DNA from: Ixodes scapularis
Taxonomy: Eukaryota > Arthropoda > Arachnida > Ixodida > Ixodidae
DNA length: 64,000 nucleotides
Assembly (NCBI RefSeq): GCF_016920785.2
Contig: NW_024609857.1
Location: 69,500,252-69,564,251, forward strand
Direction of reading: 5' to 3'
Both the position numbers and the translations under genes were made by a program. The notes under the pieces were generated by a model that did not search any database, was not told where the DNA came from, and was given only the letters and a program-made list of their open reading frames with translations. Of this stretch, positions 1-12,008 are shown piece by piece. How positions within the stretch are numbered: position 1 is the first letter of the stretch; each line of letters begins with the position of its first letter.

Positions 1-703
1 CTGCGCACCGGGATCAGAGCACTGTGGGTCTTGGGACGATGAATGACGGCCGCTGTCCCGCCTTGTTCCTTCCGCCTCTTCGTCCGACCGGCCTCAGAAA
101 AATCCAGCGAGCGAAAAATACGCCGAAGACGCCGCCCCGACGACATCGTGGTCGAAACCGTGACTGTGCTCGGAATTTCTCAACGGTGACGAGATCTGCT
201 TGAGAGTTCGTGGTTTTCGCTAAACGTGCTTACTGAGACTGTGTATGTGTACGTGAGGTGCACCTGCTCCGTTTTATTAGCTGAACTACCGTACATCAGG
301 AATTTACCCAACGGCATCGTGAGTACTTTGAAATATATTTTTCGTTGTGATAAAGAAGTTAGTTGTTCCTATTTGATATGATCTCTTTCGTCGACAGCTG
401 CTTGCGCCCGGGTTTGAACAAGCGTTGGTTTTTATCGTCTTTTTGAGTTTTAATACGCCTGTAAAACTCAATGTCCGCAATAAATTTTCAATAACGTTTT
501 GAACTGAATTTTTGTCTATGGTTCACAGTCGTTTGGGCGTCTGAAGGGTTGATGGGCTAAGGGGTTTGGGTTGAAGGGCTGTGGGGCTGGAGGGTTTTTT
601 CTGAGGGGTATACCTGAAGGGTATTTTTGAAGGGTTTTGAAGGCCTGTGCGGTCCCATAATCCTTCAAGGCTGATGGGCCCTTTAGAATTATTTTCAATA
701 GGG
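1..703. other. Unassigned, with a degenerate G-rich tandem stretch at 530-690
   Basis: The first 330 bases are relatively GC-rich with no frame I can assign. From about 530 to 690 the sequence is a degenerate run of GAAGGGYT / TGGGGCT-like words (minus-strand reading rich in CCCTTCA), a low-complexity tandem derivative. No gene is recognised. Confidence 0.5.
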
Positions 704-705
704 AA

Positions 706-931
706 CATTTCAGTGTTTATAAGAGCGGCGCACTATCTTTCTATGAGTCAGCCGCCACCGGTGTGCGCGAGCACACGCTACGAAATTGACCTCATCATAT
801 ACCTTATTCGAGCTTATTAAGCGTGAATGGGGGATATGATGACGTCGATTTTGTTGAGCGTGCTCGCACACACCAGGGGCTGCTGACTCATCAAAAAACG
901 ATAGTGTGCCGCTTATTATAGACACTGAAAT
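706..931. mobile_element. Foldback / MITE-like element, arms about 95 bp
   Basis: The left arm (ACATTTCAGTGTTTATAAGA, then GCGGCGCACTATC, ATGAGTCAGC, GTGCGCGAGCAC) is repeated as its reverse complement at the right end (CACTGAAATGT, GATAGTGTGCCGC, GCTGACTCAT, GTGCTCGCACAC). The arms are imperfect but plainly paired over about 95 bp, around a short centre. No target duplication is clear. Non-coding. Confidence 0.75.
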
Positions 932-933
932 GT

Positions 934-1670
934 TTGGGTTGAGCATCCCTTTAACGTGCAAGTTCTTGCACAATACAGGGGCGAATCTTAGCCTACCCTT
1001 TGTGGCAGGCTACTTGCTTTTATGGGTCAAATATAACGCGCCATTGTGAAGCTTTTAATTGCCATGGCGGGGCAATGTCTAGAATTTACTTGTTCCTCCG
1101 GGCCATTACTGCCACGTCGCTTTGAAAGTGAGAATCGACAACTGAACGCCGGAATAGGCTTCGTGCTCCTCTCATTGGATTGCTCTGCCTTTTATTCACC
1201 CTGTCGTTTTTATTAACGAGAGAAACAAACGAACATAAAAAGCAAGGCTTAACTTTTTTTTTATTTCTTGTTGGACCCATGAGTGCATGCGAGCAGCATT
1301 TCTCTGGAAGATACATCAGAACATCAGGTATAAACAGCGAGAGACGTTTCTAGTTGGGGCAGATATTAGTGACTCGGGGATCTTTAAGGTTTATATAAAA
1401 CTGTACGATGACGCCAATCTTTTATTTCAAGTTTCAGTATCCTAGGCTTAGTACCTAACGTCGAAGCAGGTCCGGAGCATATAAACCCAAACCACACGAA
1501 TTGCCTGGTATGCTCAAAAGCTTTTAAACCTTTTTTTCGCGAATCCAGTTTTTTTTTTTTTGCATTTTATTTGAAACAATGGTAAATGCTCTCAAGTAAT
1601 TTTATATCGTTAGCGTTGCCTTACTCTTTCCGTGAATGAGACTTTGAAAGAGTTAATCCTCTCCAGGATT
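934..1670. other. No feature recognised
   Basis: Ordinary intronic-looking sequence with T- and A-rich runs. No exon, RNA gene or repeat boundary could be supported. Confidence 0.5.
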
Positions 1671-2010
1671 GAGCAGTATTTGAAATACGCGCATTGAAGA
1701 TGATTTGAGTACTTAAGTACTCAAATCAAGTACTCAAAAATTTGAGTACAAAGTACTCAAATACAAATACAAATTTGTATTTTATATTTAAGTACACATC
1801 GGGGAGCGCATTCGTCAATTTAGTAAGGTACGTCGCTAAGCTAGTTGGTTCATCTTAGCATCATAGCCCTTGTCCTGTTGACTTCATGTCCCTGTCTTTT
1901 GTGCGCTACTCTATATACTGAGCTATTCGTCAATTGTGTACTAAAAGTCGAGAATTCTAAAAAACTTGTACTTTAAATACTGCCCAAGTACCATTTTCGG
2001 CACTGTTTTT
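1671..2010. repeat. TACTCAA-rich element, possibly a degraded hAT-type MITE
   Basis: Between about 1,700 and 1,800 the words AAGTACTCAAA and TTTGAGTAC recur on both strands. The block is flanked by CAGTATTTGAAATAC on the left (about 1,671) and TACTTTAAATACTG on the right (about 1,975), which are near inverted repeats. The style is that of internally repetitive hAT MITEs, but I see no 8-bp duplication, so the class is uncertain. Confidence 0.4.
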
Positions 2011-2319
2011 CGCAATCAAATGTGATATTTGGCACTCTTCGCGATGGATGTCCCATGCAAAGAGCATAAAACTTGCTGCACTTTGCTTACAATAAACATA
2101 CATTAAAAACAGTAAGAGTAGTGTAAGAAATAAGCAGACGGGTGCAGTTATTTACTTTTTGATTGACTGAGTTAATTTTCAGTCGCCGCACTAACGACAT
2201 GCTGTACGGAGTGCATTTATTGCTTCAACCAAGCTCTTGAGACGAAACCAATGCTGAATACAGGAAACCAAAGCAAGTGTACAGGCGAGCTGGTTCAATA
2301 TTGACTTGGTAATTTAGGA

Positions 2320-2425
2320 GCCGAGAAAAAACCGGGACGGACAACACAAAGCTCCAATGTGATATTGGTTGTTGTGTGATAACGTGAAATTTAAGCTCTG
2401 TGTTGTCCGTCCCGTTTGCTTGTTT
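2320..2425. repeat. Inverted repeat around CGGGACGGACAACAC
   Basis: CCGGGACGGACAACACAAAGCT on the left is answered by AGCTCTGTGTTGTCCGTCCCG on the right, giving arms of about 21 bp separated by about 50 bp. No function is assigned. The surrounding 2,011-5,390 otherwise shows no gene that I can support. Confidence 0.6.
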
Positions 2426-5398
2426 GTTTGCTTGTTTTCCATTTTTGGGTTACAATGCTGCAGTAACCACACCTTGTGTTTCGAGATGTTGTGCTCGCTT
2501 ATCTTACTACAAATAAATCATTTATCTTGTGTTCAAATACTTTGCTGAAAAGTCCAATTGGTTTTATAATTAAATACATCTTCGTCCAAGTATTGTTTAT
2601 TTATATTTCAATTATTTCGTCATTATCTAGCTTATTCCTAGCTGATCCTTTGAACTTTTTCTACTGAAGATTTTTTAACTTCCTGACCTCAGGGGCGTTA
2701 GTCAATCAACGATACAATATCCAGGGGGCAGGAGAATCGGTATATCCAATATTAGATTTTGCCGGGAAGGAGATGGCTGAAGTAAGCAACAAAGAGTATG
2801 ACCACATTCGTCATGCCGCCCCATTTCGTCTCTTCAGCATTCTTCCTGTATACTTACCTTTTCTGTTTGAATATATATATCAGTCTCAGATAATTTTTAT
2901 TAGGCGAAATAACCCTTCCCCAGAAGTACAGATGATAATAATTATGTTGTGCAAACCATACACGGTTTCAACATTCTACACAAGCTACGTACCCTATCAG
3001 CTGGAGTAGCTGGGTATCTTATAAATACTTTCAAAAGGTAGTATTTAGTACTTTAGCTTAAAGAATTTTTACAAGTAAGCTGCACTAACATCTTCAATTA
3101 TTCGTAAGTTAATTCCGATGTTTTGTGTTAAGAAAGAAGGTTTGAAAATTAGCGAACTTCAGTGGCCTCCGCTTTAGTCACTCTGCGAGTGCACATGTTT
3201 TGTGTATGATATTCCGAATAATTTCATGCTTTGTGAAAAGGAGTAAGCTCGTGGACACGAATTTCGAGAAGTAGCTGTTATGCGAGCAAATGAGGCTTTC
3301 CTAGCACTCAGGATTTTACATTCGCTTGTTCTACATACTTGGTAAGAATAAATGGTAGAAAAATATAACTTGAAAGTGTCTTAAAAACACGGAGCTACCA
3401 TTTTGTTTTGTATTTCCTACTTTAATCAAATACTTTTCAGACTGGAGTTATACTACATCATTTCATTCACTGTTCCCCCGGGGTCCGAAACCATTACAGA
3501 GGGGGAAAGCAGGGAAAAAAATGACAATGACAAAACACAAATTGCAGGTTAGGCACATTCAACAAGAATAATATTGTTAATGAAAGTTTTAACAATGTTC
3601 GGTGTCCCTGGTGGTGCCAATTGTCCCGATAGGTGCTTCCAGTCCACCTTATACCTGGTGCTCAACTTAAATACTTTTCCAGTATTTTGCATAGGTTTAC
3701 TCCCAACAAGAACACAACTCTGTACGCGCGATCTTCGGAAAATAAGCGAAAATCTCTAGCTTCCTGTGGTACGTGTTGTCAACTGAAGCCGTCACAAAAA
3801 GTGTCATGGAGGATCGTCATCACGTTTGTATTTTGGGGGTTGCAGAACGCGAAAGTCTGGTGCGGCTTTCTGTGCCGTTCTTACCGATTACCCGACGCGC
3901 CTCTATGTCCGAGATGACCCGACCTGCGGAGATAACAAAGTAGCTATAACACCGGCGTTCGACATATCCGACTTATCGACTACATATTGTTTCAACATAA
4001 ACAACAACAAGAAAGAAAAAAAAGACATACCGACAGAAAAATACTCCTATCACGCACGCCGTGCCCGTCTCTTTTGCCACGTCGAGTTTATTTTGATCGC
4101 CTCGGGTGCCTGCAGGGTCATTATCGCGGCGCGATAAATGCGTTGCATTGATTCCGATTTCTGTTCCCGGGACACAAGGCATTCATCGTGTCATTAATGG
4201 CTGTCGAACCGCACCAACCCGCACTGTTTAAAACATGCTTGAGTTCGCGTTCGTGAAGTACACGAGACTATGGGTTACGGTGTACATTAGAAGGACGCCA
4301 GGGAATGACAAAGCTAAAATACGATAGACAAAAAGAACGCCATTTGTGCAGGGACCATGTGCATGACGTTGTGCTTGCTCGTCGTTCCTGCACACAGAAT
4401 TAAACAAAATCTAATCGTATTATTGACTTTTGATTATTCGCTGCAATACTTCAATTGTTTGCCGCGATTCCTTATATCGCGTTCTTCGGCAAAGTCAACT
4501 CACGCACACACCTTCTTTTAAGAGTGCGTCGTACTGTGAGTGGTTCGTATACGGAAGAACTGATGGTGACCAGTTTTTTTTTTTTTTTAATAAAAACGAG
4601 TTGAAGGGAGGTAGGCGTCTTCGAAAACATGTGTTATCGAGCAGCCAGCCGACACTCCCAGAAATAGGGATCGTGTGCAAGTGTAACATCTTCGAGAAAA
4701 AAAATAAAAAGCGGTAGGAGTTCGTAGATAGATTACAGGTTTTAGTGTGTTGCGAATGCCCGTGCCGTTTGGAAATACTCGTACCCGGAGTGACCGATTG
4801 CGGTAATGGTAAAAATAGTGCGAGGCTCAGTAACCAAACTCGTGCGTATTGTTTGTAGGTTGAACAGCTCCCCTCCCCCCCACCTCCCACACACACTTAT
4901 ACACTCACAGAAACACACACAAAGTGATTCGGCGGCTACATATCGAGTCGCAGGAGTATTTAAGAGCAGCCATAGGGCGAGCACACGTCTGAAACATTAA
5001 CTCCGTTTTTACTAGGGGCTGCGATCTCAAAAAATTTGGAATGGCCTTTAATTGAGTAGACAAGTAAAACAAAATATCTAAACAACACACCTTACTCTAA
5101 AAATTCCCGGCTTAAAAAAAAATTAAGCATGGGAATATGGCGGAGGTTATTAAGAAGATATACCTCGTCATCTTAAAGCAATATAAAGAACAGATTAAAA
5201 AATACTTATATAGAAAAAATTAAGCAAGCGTCGATACCTGATTCTTGGGTGTGATTTCTTAAAGGGCAACTCCACTAAAACGTCGACCCTATAGAAATGG
5301 CTGATATCGCCTTAGGCAACGGGTCGGCAACCTTTTTCGGCGGCTGGCCAAGTCACCACGATGCCGACAAGAAGGGCTTTCGGAAGGTCAGTCTTATA

Positions 5399-5424
5399 AT
5401 AATAATAATAATAATAATAATAAT
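5399..5424. repeat. (ATA)n microsatellite
   Basis: Uninterrupted AATAATAAT repeat just inside a stretch that begins at 5,262 with CTTAAAGGGCAACTCCACT. That sequence looks like one end of a TTAA-flanked element; I could not find its partner end. Confidence 0.8.
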
Positions 5425-5685
5425 CCTTTATTTGTATAATGCCCCAGAACAACCTATTGGTTACAGTGTGGTGGCACATAAAAAGTTTAAAAAGAAAAAA
5501 AAGAACACCTAAAACAATGAAAAGTACAAGCCCTTCGTCATGGTTGTATTCGTTGTTCAGTTTGAAAGGGGGGGGGGGGTGGAGGGAGGGGGGGGGGCAG
5601 TGGAAGAAGAGGCAGAAAGGAAGTGAAGATGTTCTATTCCCAACTATGGGGTGCCGGAAAATCCGGGCCCATTTGAGGTCAAAAC

Positions 5686-6262
5686 CAGTGTTGGTGGTAA
5701 CTTGTTACAAGTAACTGCGTTACTGGTAACCCTTTACTGTTTTCGGTAACGTAGTAACGGACTTGTTCCTTTTTCCAAAACAGTAACATGTAACGTACTT
5801 ACGTTACTTATTTCAAGTAAGGGGTAACGTAGCTACGTTACTCGTTACTTCTTCCCAAGACTTAAAAAGAAAATTACACTTCAATTTTTTTTTGTGTGTA
5901 TTTAGGCGCCAAGTCATGTGGGTTTTTGAGTTTTCCGCGCTTTTCGTTTTTTTTTTTTGTGAGTATTTAGGTGATACCATAAAACGATAAATTAATTATG
6001 TTCCGTGTCTGCATGAACATAATGTTTCTTGAAATATGGCGCTTATGCATACATGCACCGTCAAAGCAGTAAAAGATGTTCATTCATAATTAACCAAAGT
6101 AACTCAAAAGTAACGTGCGTTACTTTTTATCGGCAGCGGGAACGGTTACGCGTTCCCTTTTATATTGAGCTAACGAGCGATGGTCGGTATCGCGTCCATT
6201 TTATTTGCAGGTAACGAGCAACGGTACTTTGTTACTTTGTTTCGATAACACCTACAACACTG
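5686..6262. mobile_element. hAT-type non-autonomous element with 8-bp target duplication
   Basis: The element begins CAGTGTTGGTGGT and ends with the inverted form of CAGTGTTGTAGGT. It is bounded on both sides by the identical octamer GTCAAAAC (5,678-5,685 and 6,263-6,270). CAGTG-type termini plus an 8-bp duplication are diagnostic of the hAT superfamily. The interior is unusually repetitive, built from many GTTAC / GTAAC words on both strands, and has no transposase, so it is a 577-bp MITE. The perfect duplication suggests a fairly recent insertion. Confidence 0.92.
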
Positions 6263-6270
6263 GTCAAAAC

Positions 6271-8246
6271 TTCCGTGTGGTCCTTGAGTCTGTGTGAGGA
6301 ATCGGTAGAGAGAGAGAGGGCGGTGCTTTTTGATGTCGTGCCGGGGGCCGCATGAGACTGCCTCGCGGGCCCCATGCGGCCCGCGTGCCGTGGGTCTCCG
6401 ATTCCTGCTTTAGGGGGTCAAAATACGGCCATACGCAAAATATCACATCAAACCGACGCCGCATTCCCGATTCAAACCAATATTAAAAATGTTCTACCGG
6501 CTGGGTTAGCGGACAGACAGCGGGAGGTCAACGCTGGCATAGCTGAGCTAGTGCAGCAACACTGAACAATAACGTAGGTTTCGTCCTATGCTCTCGTAGG
6601 ACGGCGCGGACGCTTCGTTCCCCGTGGCGTTCTGCGATTCTGCTGACAACAAGAGGTGCTTATCGGGTTATCTTGTGTTCTCCTATTTTTATTTGCATCC
6701 TGGAAGTTCATTTAACTTCAGCATAGCTTTTGCGACCGCGCGGAAGAGAATGAAGCGGTGCTGCTCGCTCACGCGCGTGTCGTGAGCCGGAGAGCGCGTC
6801 TTGTCGTGCTGTAAGTTGCCCCAACAATCCGGTGCGCAACCCTGAGATGCGGTTCCACCAGTTCTCAAGAGACCGGAAAAGGCACAAGGTGTAGGTCGGT
6901 GCCGTTCGCCGGGTAGACTTCGGAAGATCGTGGACTCCGAGCTCAAATGGGAAGCTCTACTCCAAGCACTTTACGTCAGACACCTACACACCGGTTCTGC
7001 GGCTGCCGAGTGCTGACTACTGCGGGTTTCTCTACTGACACACGCGTCCCTTTGTCCTATCTTCAGATGTGGTGCCCTCGCTGTTCGCGTACCGTCCGCC
7101 GGCTACTCCAGCTCCGACGGTTGCTCCAGCACGAGCGGTCAGTCGCAGTAGGTCGCAGCAGATCTAACTAGCGTATATATAAAGGCACCTTAGTTTTAAC
7201 AATTTTGACCGCTTGCGGATACCATCTGTCCATCAGCCTCACATTTTTTTTTTCTTGGTCTGCGCGCAAGAAACAAGTAGTCACGCTGCGGCGGCACTGA
7301 CCGCGTCATATTTGTAGCAGTCGGATTCGCTTTTCGATCGGAAAGTTTATAAATACACAAGAAAACTTTCTACATTTGGTGCATATTTACAAAGTGCAGC
7401 GGAAAAAAGGGAAAATGCGCAACTTACCTTCTGTTTTGAAACTCCGCGTGCGACTCAGCCGGCCGCGTCGGTGACTTGGCTTAAGAGGGGGCGCACCTCA
7501 GAGCCCCATAGAGAATACATGAGGTTTTTCACCAAATTAAAAAAAATTCTCACATAATAACGGCTGCGCGGATCTTCTTGAAAATTTCGGCTTTAAAGAC
7601 ATTGAGTCATTATCGAGACACTAAGCCCTACAAATTTTTCATCATAAATTTAATTATATTCTTTAAAAAATCATGAAAAAGGTCAAAATCGGCTAATTCT
7701 GCACTCTTGCGTTCGGAGCGAATTTACAAAATTATCTAAATTCAAACATAAGAAGTATTGTGCTTAATGTCTTCTAAATTTATTACGGAATCGAATAATA
7801 TTCAAATTATTCATGTAAGTCGATTTGTTTCGTAACTACAGCAAATATAAAGAACCAAGGTGTCGGTGCTTGTTTTCGTCGTTTTTAAGGTACCTCTCTC
7901 TCCCGTGCGGTGGCGCTCGCTGTCCACGAAATGCGAAATCGTCCGTTCGGAGATCGGCCGGATCGGCACTGTGCGAGGTGTTCTTCCGCGGCCGTATTCC
8001 GCGCCCGTATCCTGTTTCATTCTGCACGCCAAGGCGTCAGTGTGCGTGTCTTGCTTTCCTGGTTCTCGCTGGGAAGGTCTCCGTGTTTTCGCAAGTGGCA
8101 AATTCACCTTGGAGCTATGGGTCGAAGACAACCGTCCTGTGGCAAGCGGACCGCGAGGTGTTCCACAACCTCGCGGTCCGTCAACGCGTTGTGCTTGTTT
8201 CTACTTTTTTTTTTCTTTCAAAAAAGTGAAAGCCGTTTACAAATCC
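6271..8246. other. No gene recognised
   Basis: A moderately GC-rich stretch. Several overlapping open frames on both strands between 7,810 and 8,290 reflect base composition and show no domain that I recognise. A short perfect 13-bp hairpin (CGGACCGCGAGGT and its complement) lies at about 8,147-8,180. A short frame at 6,689-7,171 could be old retroelement debris, but nothing supports a name. Confidence 0.45.
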
Positions 8247-8259
8247 CTGTAACGCCGAA

Positions 8260-8996
8260 TTGGAGCGCAGCTCTTGAGGAGGAGGAGTGAAGGGTACTGA
8301 GGGGAGGGTAGACCCCTCCTCCTTCTCCTCCTCCTCCCCTTTCTTTAATATGCTCCGGGGGGGGGTCACGTGACCTCGGGGGGGGGGGGTGTCACGTGAC
8401 TTCGGGGAGCGGGGTCACGTGACCTCGGGGAGACGTGACCTGGGGGTCACGTGACCTTGGGTGTCACATGGGGTCACCTCAAGGTCACGTGACCCCCAAG
8501 GTGACCCCCACGTGACCTGGAGGGGTCACGTGACCTCGGGGGGTCACGTGACCTCAGAGGGGTCACGTGACCTGGGGGTCACGTGGGGGTCACCTTGGGG
8601 TCACGTGACCTTGAGATGACCTTGGGAGGGGTCACGTGACCTTGGGGAGGAGACCACGTGACCTCGGGGGGTCACGTGACTTGGGGGTCACATGACCTTC
8701 AAAGGGTCACGTGGGGTCATATTGGGGTCACGTGACCTTGAGATGACCTTGGGAGGGGTCACGTGACCTCGAGGGGTCACGTGACCTTGGGGGTCACGTG
8801 ATCCCAAGATGACCCCACGTGACCCCCAAGGTCACGTGACCTTGGGGGTCACGTGACCTTCAGGGGGTCACGTGACCTTGATATGACCTTGGGAGGGGTC
8901 ACGTGACCTTGGGATGACCTTGGTTACGCCGACGGCGACGGCGACGGCGACGCCGCTCAAGCCGGGAACGGGCCCCTAAGAGCTGCGCTCTAAAAC
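8260..8996. mobile_element. Inverted-repeat element A carrying a GTCACGTGAC array
   Basis: The left end reads GGAGCGCAGCTCTTGAGG and the right end CCTAAGAGCTGCGCTC, so the termini are inverted repeats of about 16 bp. Just inside the right end is a CGACGG-rich block followed by CTCAAGCCGGGAACGGGCCC. A nearly identical 75-bp terminal block closes the element at 12,889-13,791. The interior is a tandem array (listed separately). No coding capacity. I cannot name the superfamily. Confidence 0.75.
8360..8930. repeat. Tandem array of the palindrome GTCACGTGAC
   Basis: About 570 bp in which GGTCACGTGACCTYGGGG-like units follow one another in both effective orientations. By eye there are about 18 exact GTCACGTGAC palindromes plus degenerate ones (GTCACATGAC, GTCACGTGAT). 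CACGTG is the core E-box bound by many bHLH-zip factors, and GTCACGTGAC is the vertebrate CLEAR/TFEB consensus. Whether anything binds here is unknown; the array may simply be a minisatellite. Confidence 0.9.
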
Positions 8997-9749
8997 GGGC
9001 TTTTTTTTTACGCAAAGTTTTATTTTATCGTTATCCTTCACACAAACGTCCTTCGACCTTGGGGTCGTGGAAATCGGGGATGAAGCGTGCACAGAGTAGA
9101 TCGTTGTTTGCCTCCTTTTTATTTTTCACGGACGTCCTGTGACCTCCGTACGGTTCGTGGCCACCGCAATCTAACGCGGGGAAAAACGGGTCGCCTCCTC
9201 TGTAGTCAGGGTATTCCTAGGGGAGGGTGATAACTCGCTGTTCGTCTGGAAATTCACATATCACCCAAAAAGGTGACATGGGTAATGATTACGGTATGTT
9301 TTTTCCGGTGTTTATTTTTGAGCGAAAATCGGTGCATGTTTTTCGGAGCTTATTTTTTAATCACCAGTGTATTATGGGTTGAACGTCTTGTGATGACGCT
9401 AAAAAGCGTTGATAACCAAAAAAAAATGCGATTGGACAAGAGCATTTCAAATTTCCAATTCTATTCACATATCCATTACGCTCTTCTCGTGGGAGCATCT
9501 ATCCTGACGAAAAATGCCTAAGTCATTGAGCTGTGAACGCATACTCAGTGTACAATCTTTCGGCCTAGAGAGGTATTGCGCACGCTCGAACGCGCTTCAC
9601 AGCCCAGTATACGAAGTTGGTGTCACCCAGAAGGCGAGTTTTTGAATGGTCTGTAGTAGGCAAAAGAAACAAATAACAATCAACGCATATCAGCTCTTCA
9701 AGCGAAGAGGCGCGTTTCTAAGGTCAATGGTTCCGGACGGCACTAATGT

Positions 9750-9930
9750 TGTTGGCGTTGTCGTAAAATGACGTCAGTTCATACGAACTGACGTCATCTT
9801 GCGTGATGACGTGACACAAACACGTCATCTTACATGATCTCGTTACACGAAATGACGTCATCTTACGTGATCACGCGGCACGAAATGACGCCATCTTACG
9901 TGACCACGTAACACGTCATCTTGTAAGTCA
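9750..9930. repeat. Degenerate tandem repeat rich in TGACGTCA
   Basis: Units of about 35-40 bp of the form CACGAAATGACGTCATCTTACGTGATCACG recur roughly four times. Three exact TGACGTCA (CRE-type) palindromes and several one-off variants are present. The left part is itself a small hairpin (TGACGTCAGTTC and GAACTGACGTCA). No gene. The flanks 9,000-9,750 and 9,931-11,908 show no further feature beyond poly(T) runs near 11,586-11,665. Confidence 0.7.
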
Positions 9931-11908
9931 ACCTCTCCCCACAGCAGCGCGCTCCGCGCTTTCCGGGCCCGTGCAGTGCTGTAGTCGAAAGCAAGCTCCC
10001 TATGGCAAGCGAAAGCTTCTGAAGTCTCAGATTGAGAATACTCGCAAGCGACCGTCTGTGGAAGCTTCGCACGTTGAGGTTTTTGTTGAGATCGAGCCAT
10101 CGTGTTCCATTAACTATAGTTGAAGTTATCGTTCAATAAAGCCCTAAAAAATATGAATGTAGTTGGTGTAGATATCAAGATTAATCAAAAATGCGGTTTG
10201 ACGTCGTTTAATTAACGTGTATATACAAGTGTAGAGAAAGATGACTTATTTGTGCATAGATGTTTAAAAAAGTGTTTATTATTCGACGTAGGACTTTGGG
10301 AGAAGGATGTGTTCAGATTTTTCTTCATGAGCGCAAATATACCTGACGCAATAAATAGTGACGATTTCATCGTCCCAGTGGTGAGCAGGTGATTTCTTGC
10401 TCGAAACAATGATGCCATTTCATAAACCAAGTTCTGTGTGTGACATATGCTTTTCCAATGTCTGGTCACTATTTTGTAAACCTTTCAGTCCAAACGAGTA
10501 TACTTCTGTTTGTTTTTGTTAGCTTAGGAGGGGGTCACAGAGCCTATCTTTTTGTCTTCCTCTAGGACAGACGTACAGAGTTATACCGCAACACGCATCT
10601 GTGGAGCACACAGAGCTATCGCTCTCCTGTTGGCGGTACAGTAGCGGACGACACAACGCAGCTCCGTAGTCTATCGAGGGCACGGCTAGCCGCGGCCCGT
10701 AGCGCGACCGTTCAGACTAGGGACATGGTTTTGAAGAACCGAAAAATGGTATCTTGTGTACAATAATCACATGTCGTTAGTATACTAGTATTCTACTTGC
10801 TAAGGCAAATAAATATTTGCAGCTTGTGAGAATATGTTTGCGTGACGATTTACCGTTCACACTCCTGACGGATGTTAGCGAATCCTTCATGTTCGTGGCT
10901 CGCAGTTATCGGTACCCCCTCGGAGTGACTTCACCATATATATTTTTTCTTGCTTGCAGGACATCATAAAAATCACAAACACGCGAGAAAAAAAAATCTT
11001 ATGAGTACGCGTGATTTTGAGCTTCGCAGCTCTAAAGATGCCCGGTAAATGTCGTCCAGCTTGGGAAGAAACTAATCCTTTTTGTTGGAGTTTGACTATC
11101 GTATGCTGGCAGCTCGTTTTCGGTCTGTTTTGTCTATACTCCGTTTCACCGTAATTTGGCAACCCTCAGTCAGAGCTGCTGTGAGGGAATCACAGTCGCG
11201 GAGCAAAGCACGTGAGGGCTACTTTTAGGAGCAGTACTATGGCACCTGCAGCGCGTCTACGACTTGTGTGTTTAGCGTCTTATGCTGGCCATACATCAAA
11301 AGTGGTCCCGAAGTGCAACAAATGACGTCACAGAAGACGGAGTGTCACGCTGTTGCATCTCGCGATCCTGGCAATTCATCGTAGAAATGCTGTCGAAAAC
11401 CACGAGGGAACACGAGTGTCGCTGTCGTCATGGCGTCCCAACGAAAAGCAATTATACATTTCGACGTTTTTGTAATTCGGTAATTTAAGTTACTGTATAC
11501 AATTTTTAAGAAAGTAAAGACATCATAACCAAATAGGAACTTCCGAGCTAAAACATGCAGTGCGAAGTGAAGACAACTACTATCTTTTTTTTTTTCTTGA
11601 TGTCCGCAAAAAAAAAAAAGGCTATGCAGCATCGATCCTACCGTTTTTTTTTTTTTTTTTTTTTTCGCCCATTATGTGATGTCCTCTAACACGAAAGTAC
11701 CGACGTAAAAGCGCTGTAGAGACGATATAAAAACAAAAATTTAATTGAATCGAGCTTTGTAGTGGAACGGAAAAAAATAAATAATTAACGACTTTTTACG
11801 GTAAACACTTCACCTCTAAGTAGAACTTCAAAAAAGTGACGGTTACGCGCTTTCATGCCCATTTCAACAAAGTTGGGAGAACGATGTATTGCATCTTGTG
11901 AATAGACA

Positions 11909-12008
11909 NNNNNNNNNNNNNNNNNNNNNNNNNNNNNNNNNNNNNNNNNNNNNNNNNNNNNNNNNNNNNNNNNNNNNNNNNNNNNNNNNNNNNNNNNNNN
12001 NNNNNNNN
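11909..12008. other. Assembly gap (100 N)
   Basis: One hundred consecutive N. A round number usually marks a scaffolding gap of unknown true size. Any frames read through it are meaningless, and sequence left of 11,909 is only linked to the rest by the scaffold. Confidence 0.99.

Noticed and set aside
1..330. Plus-strand 5' exon ending at CATC|gtgagt near 310
   Set aside because: GC-rich with a plausible donor, but no frame, promoter motif or homology to support a gene.
7811..8290. Four overlapping open frames on both strands
   Set aside because: GC-rich composition keeps all frames open. No domain, splice logic or start context was found.
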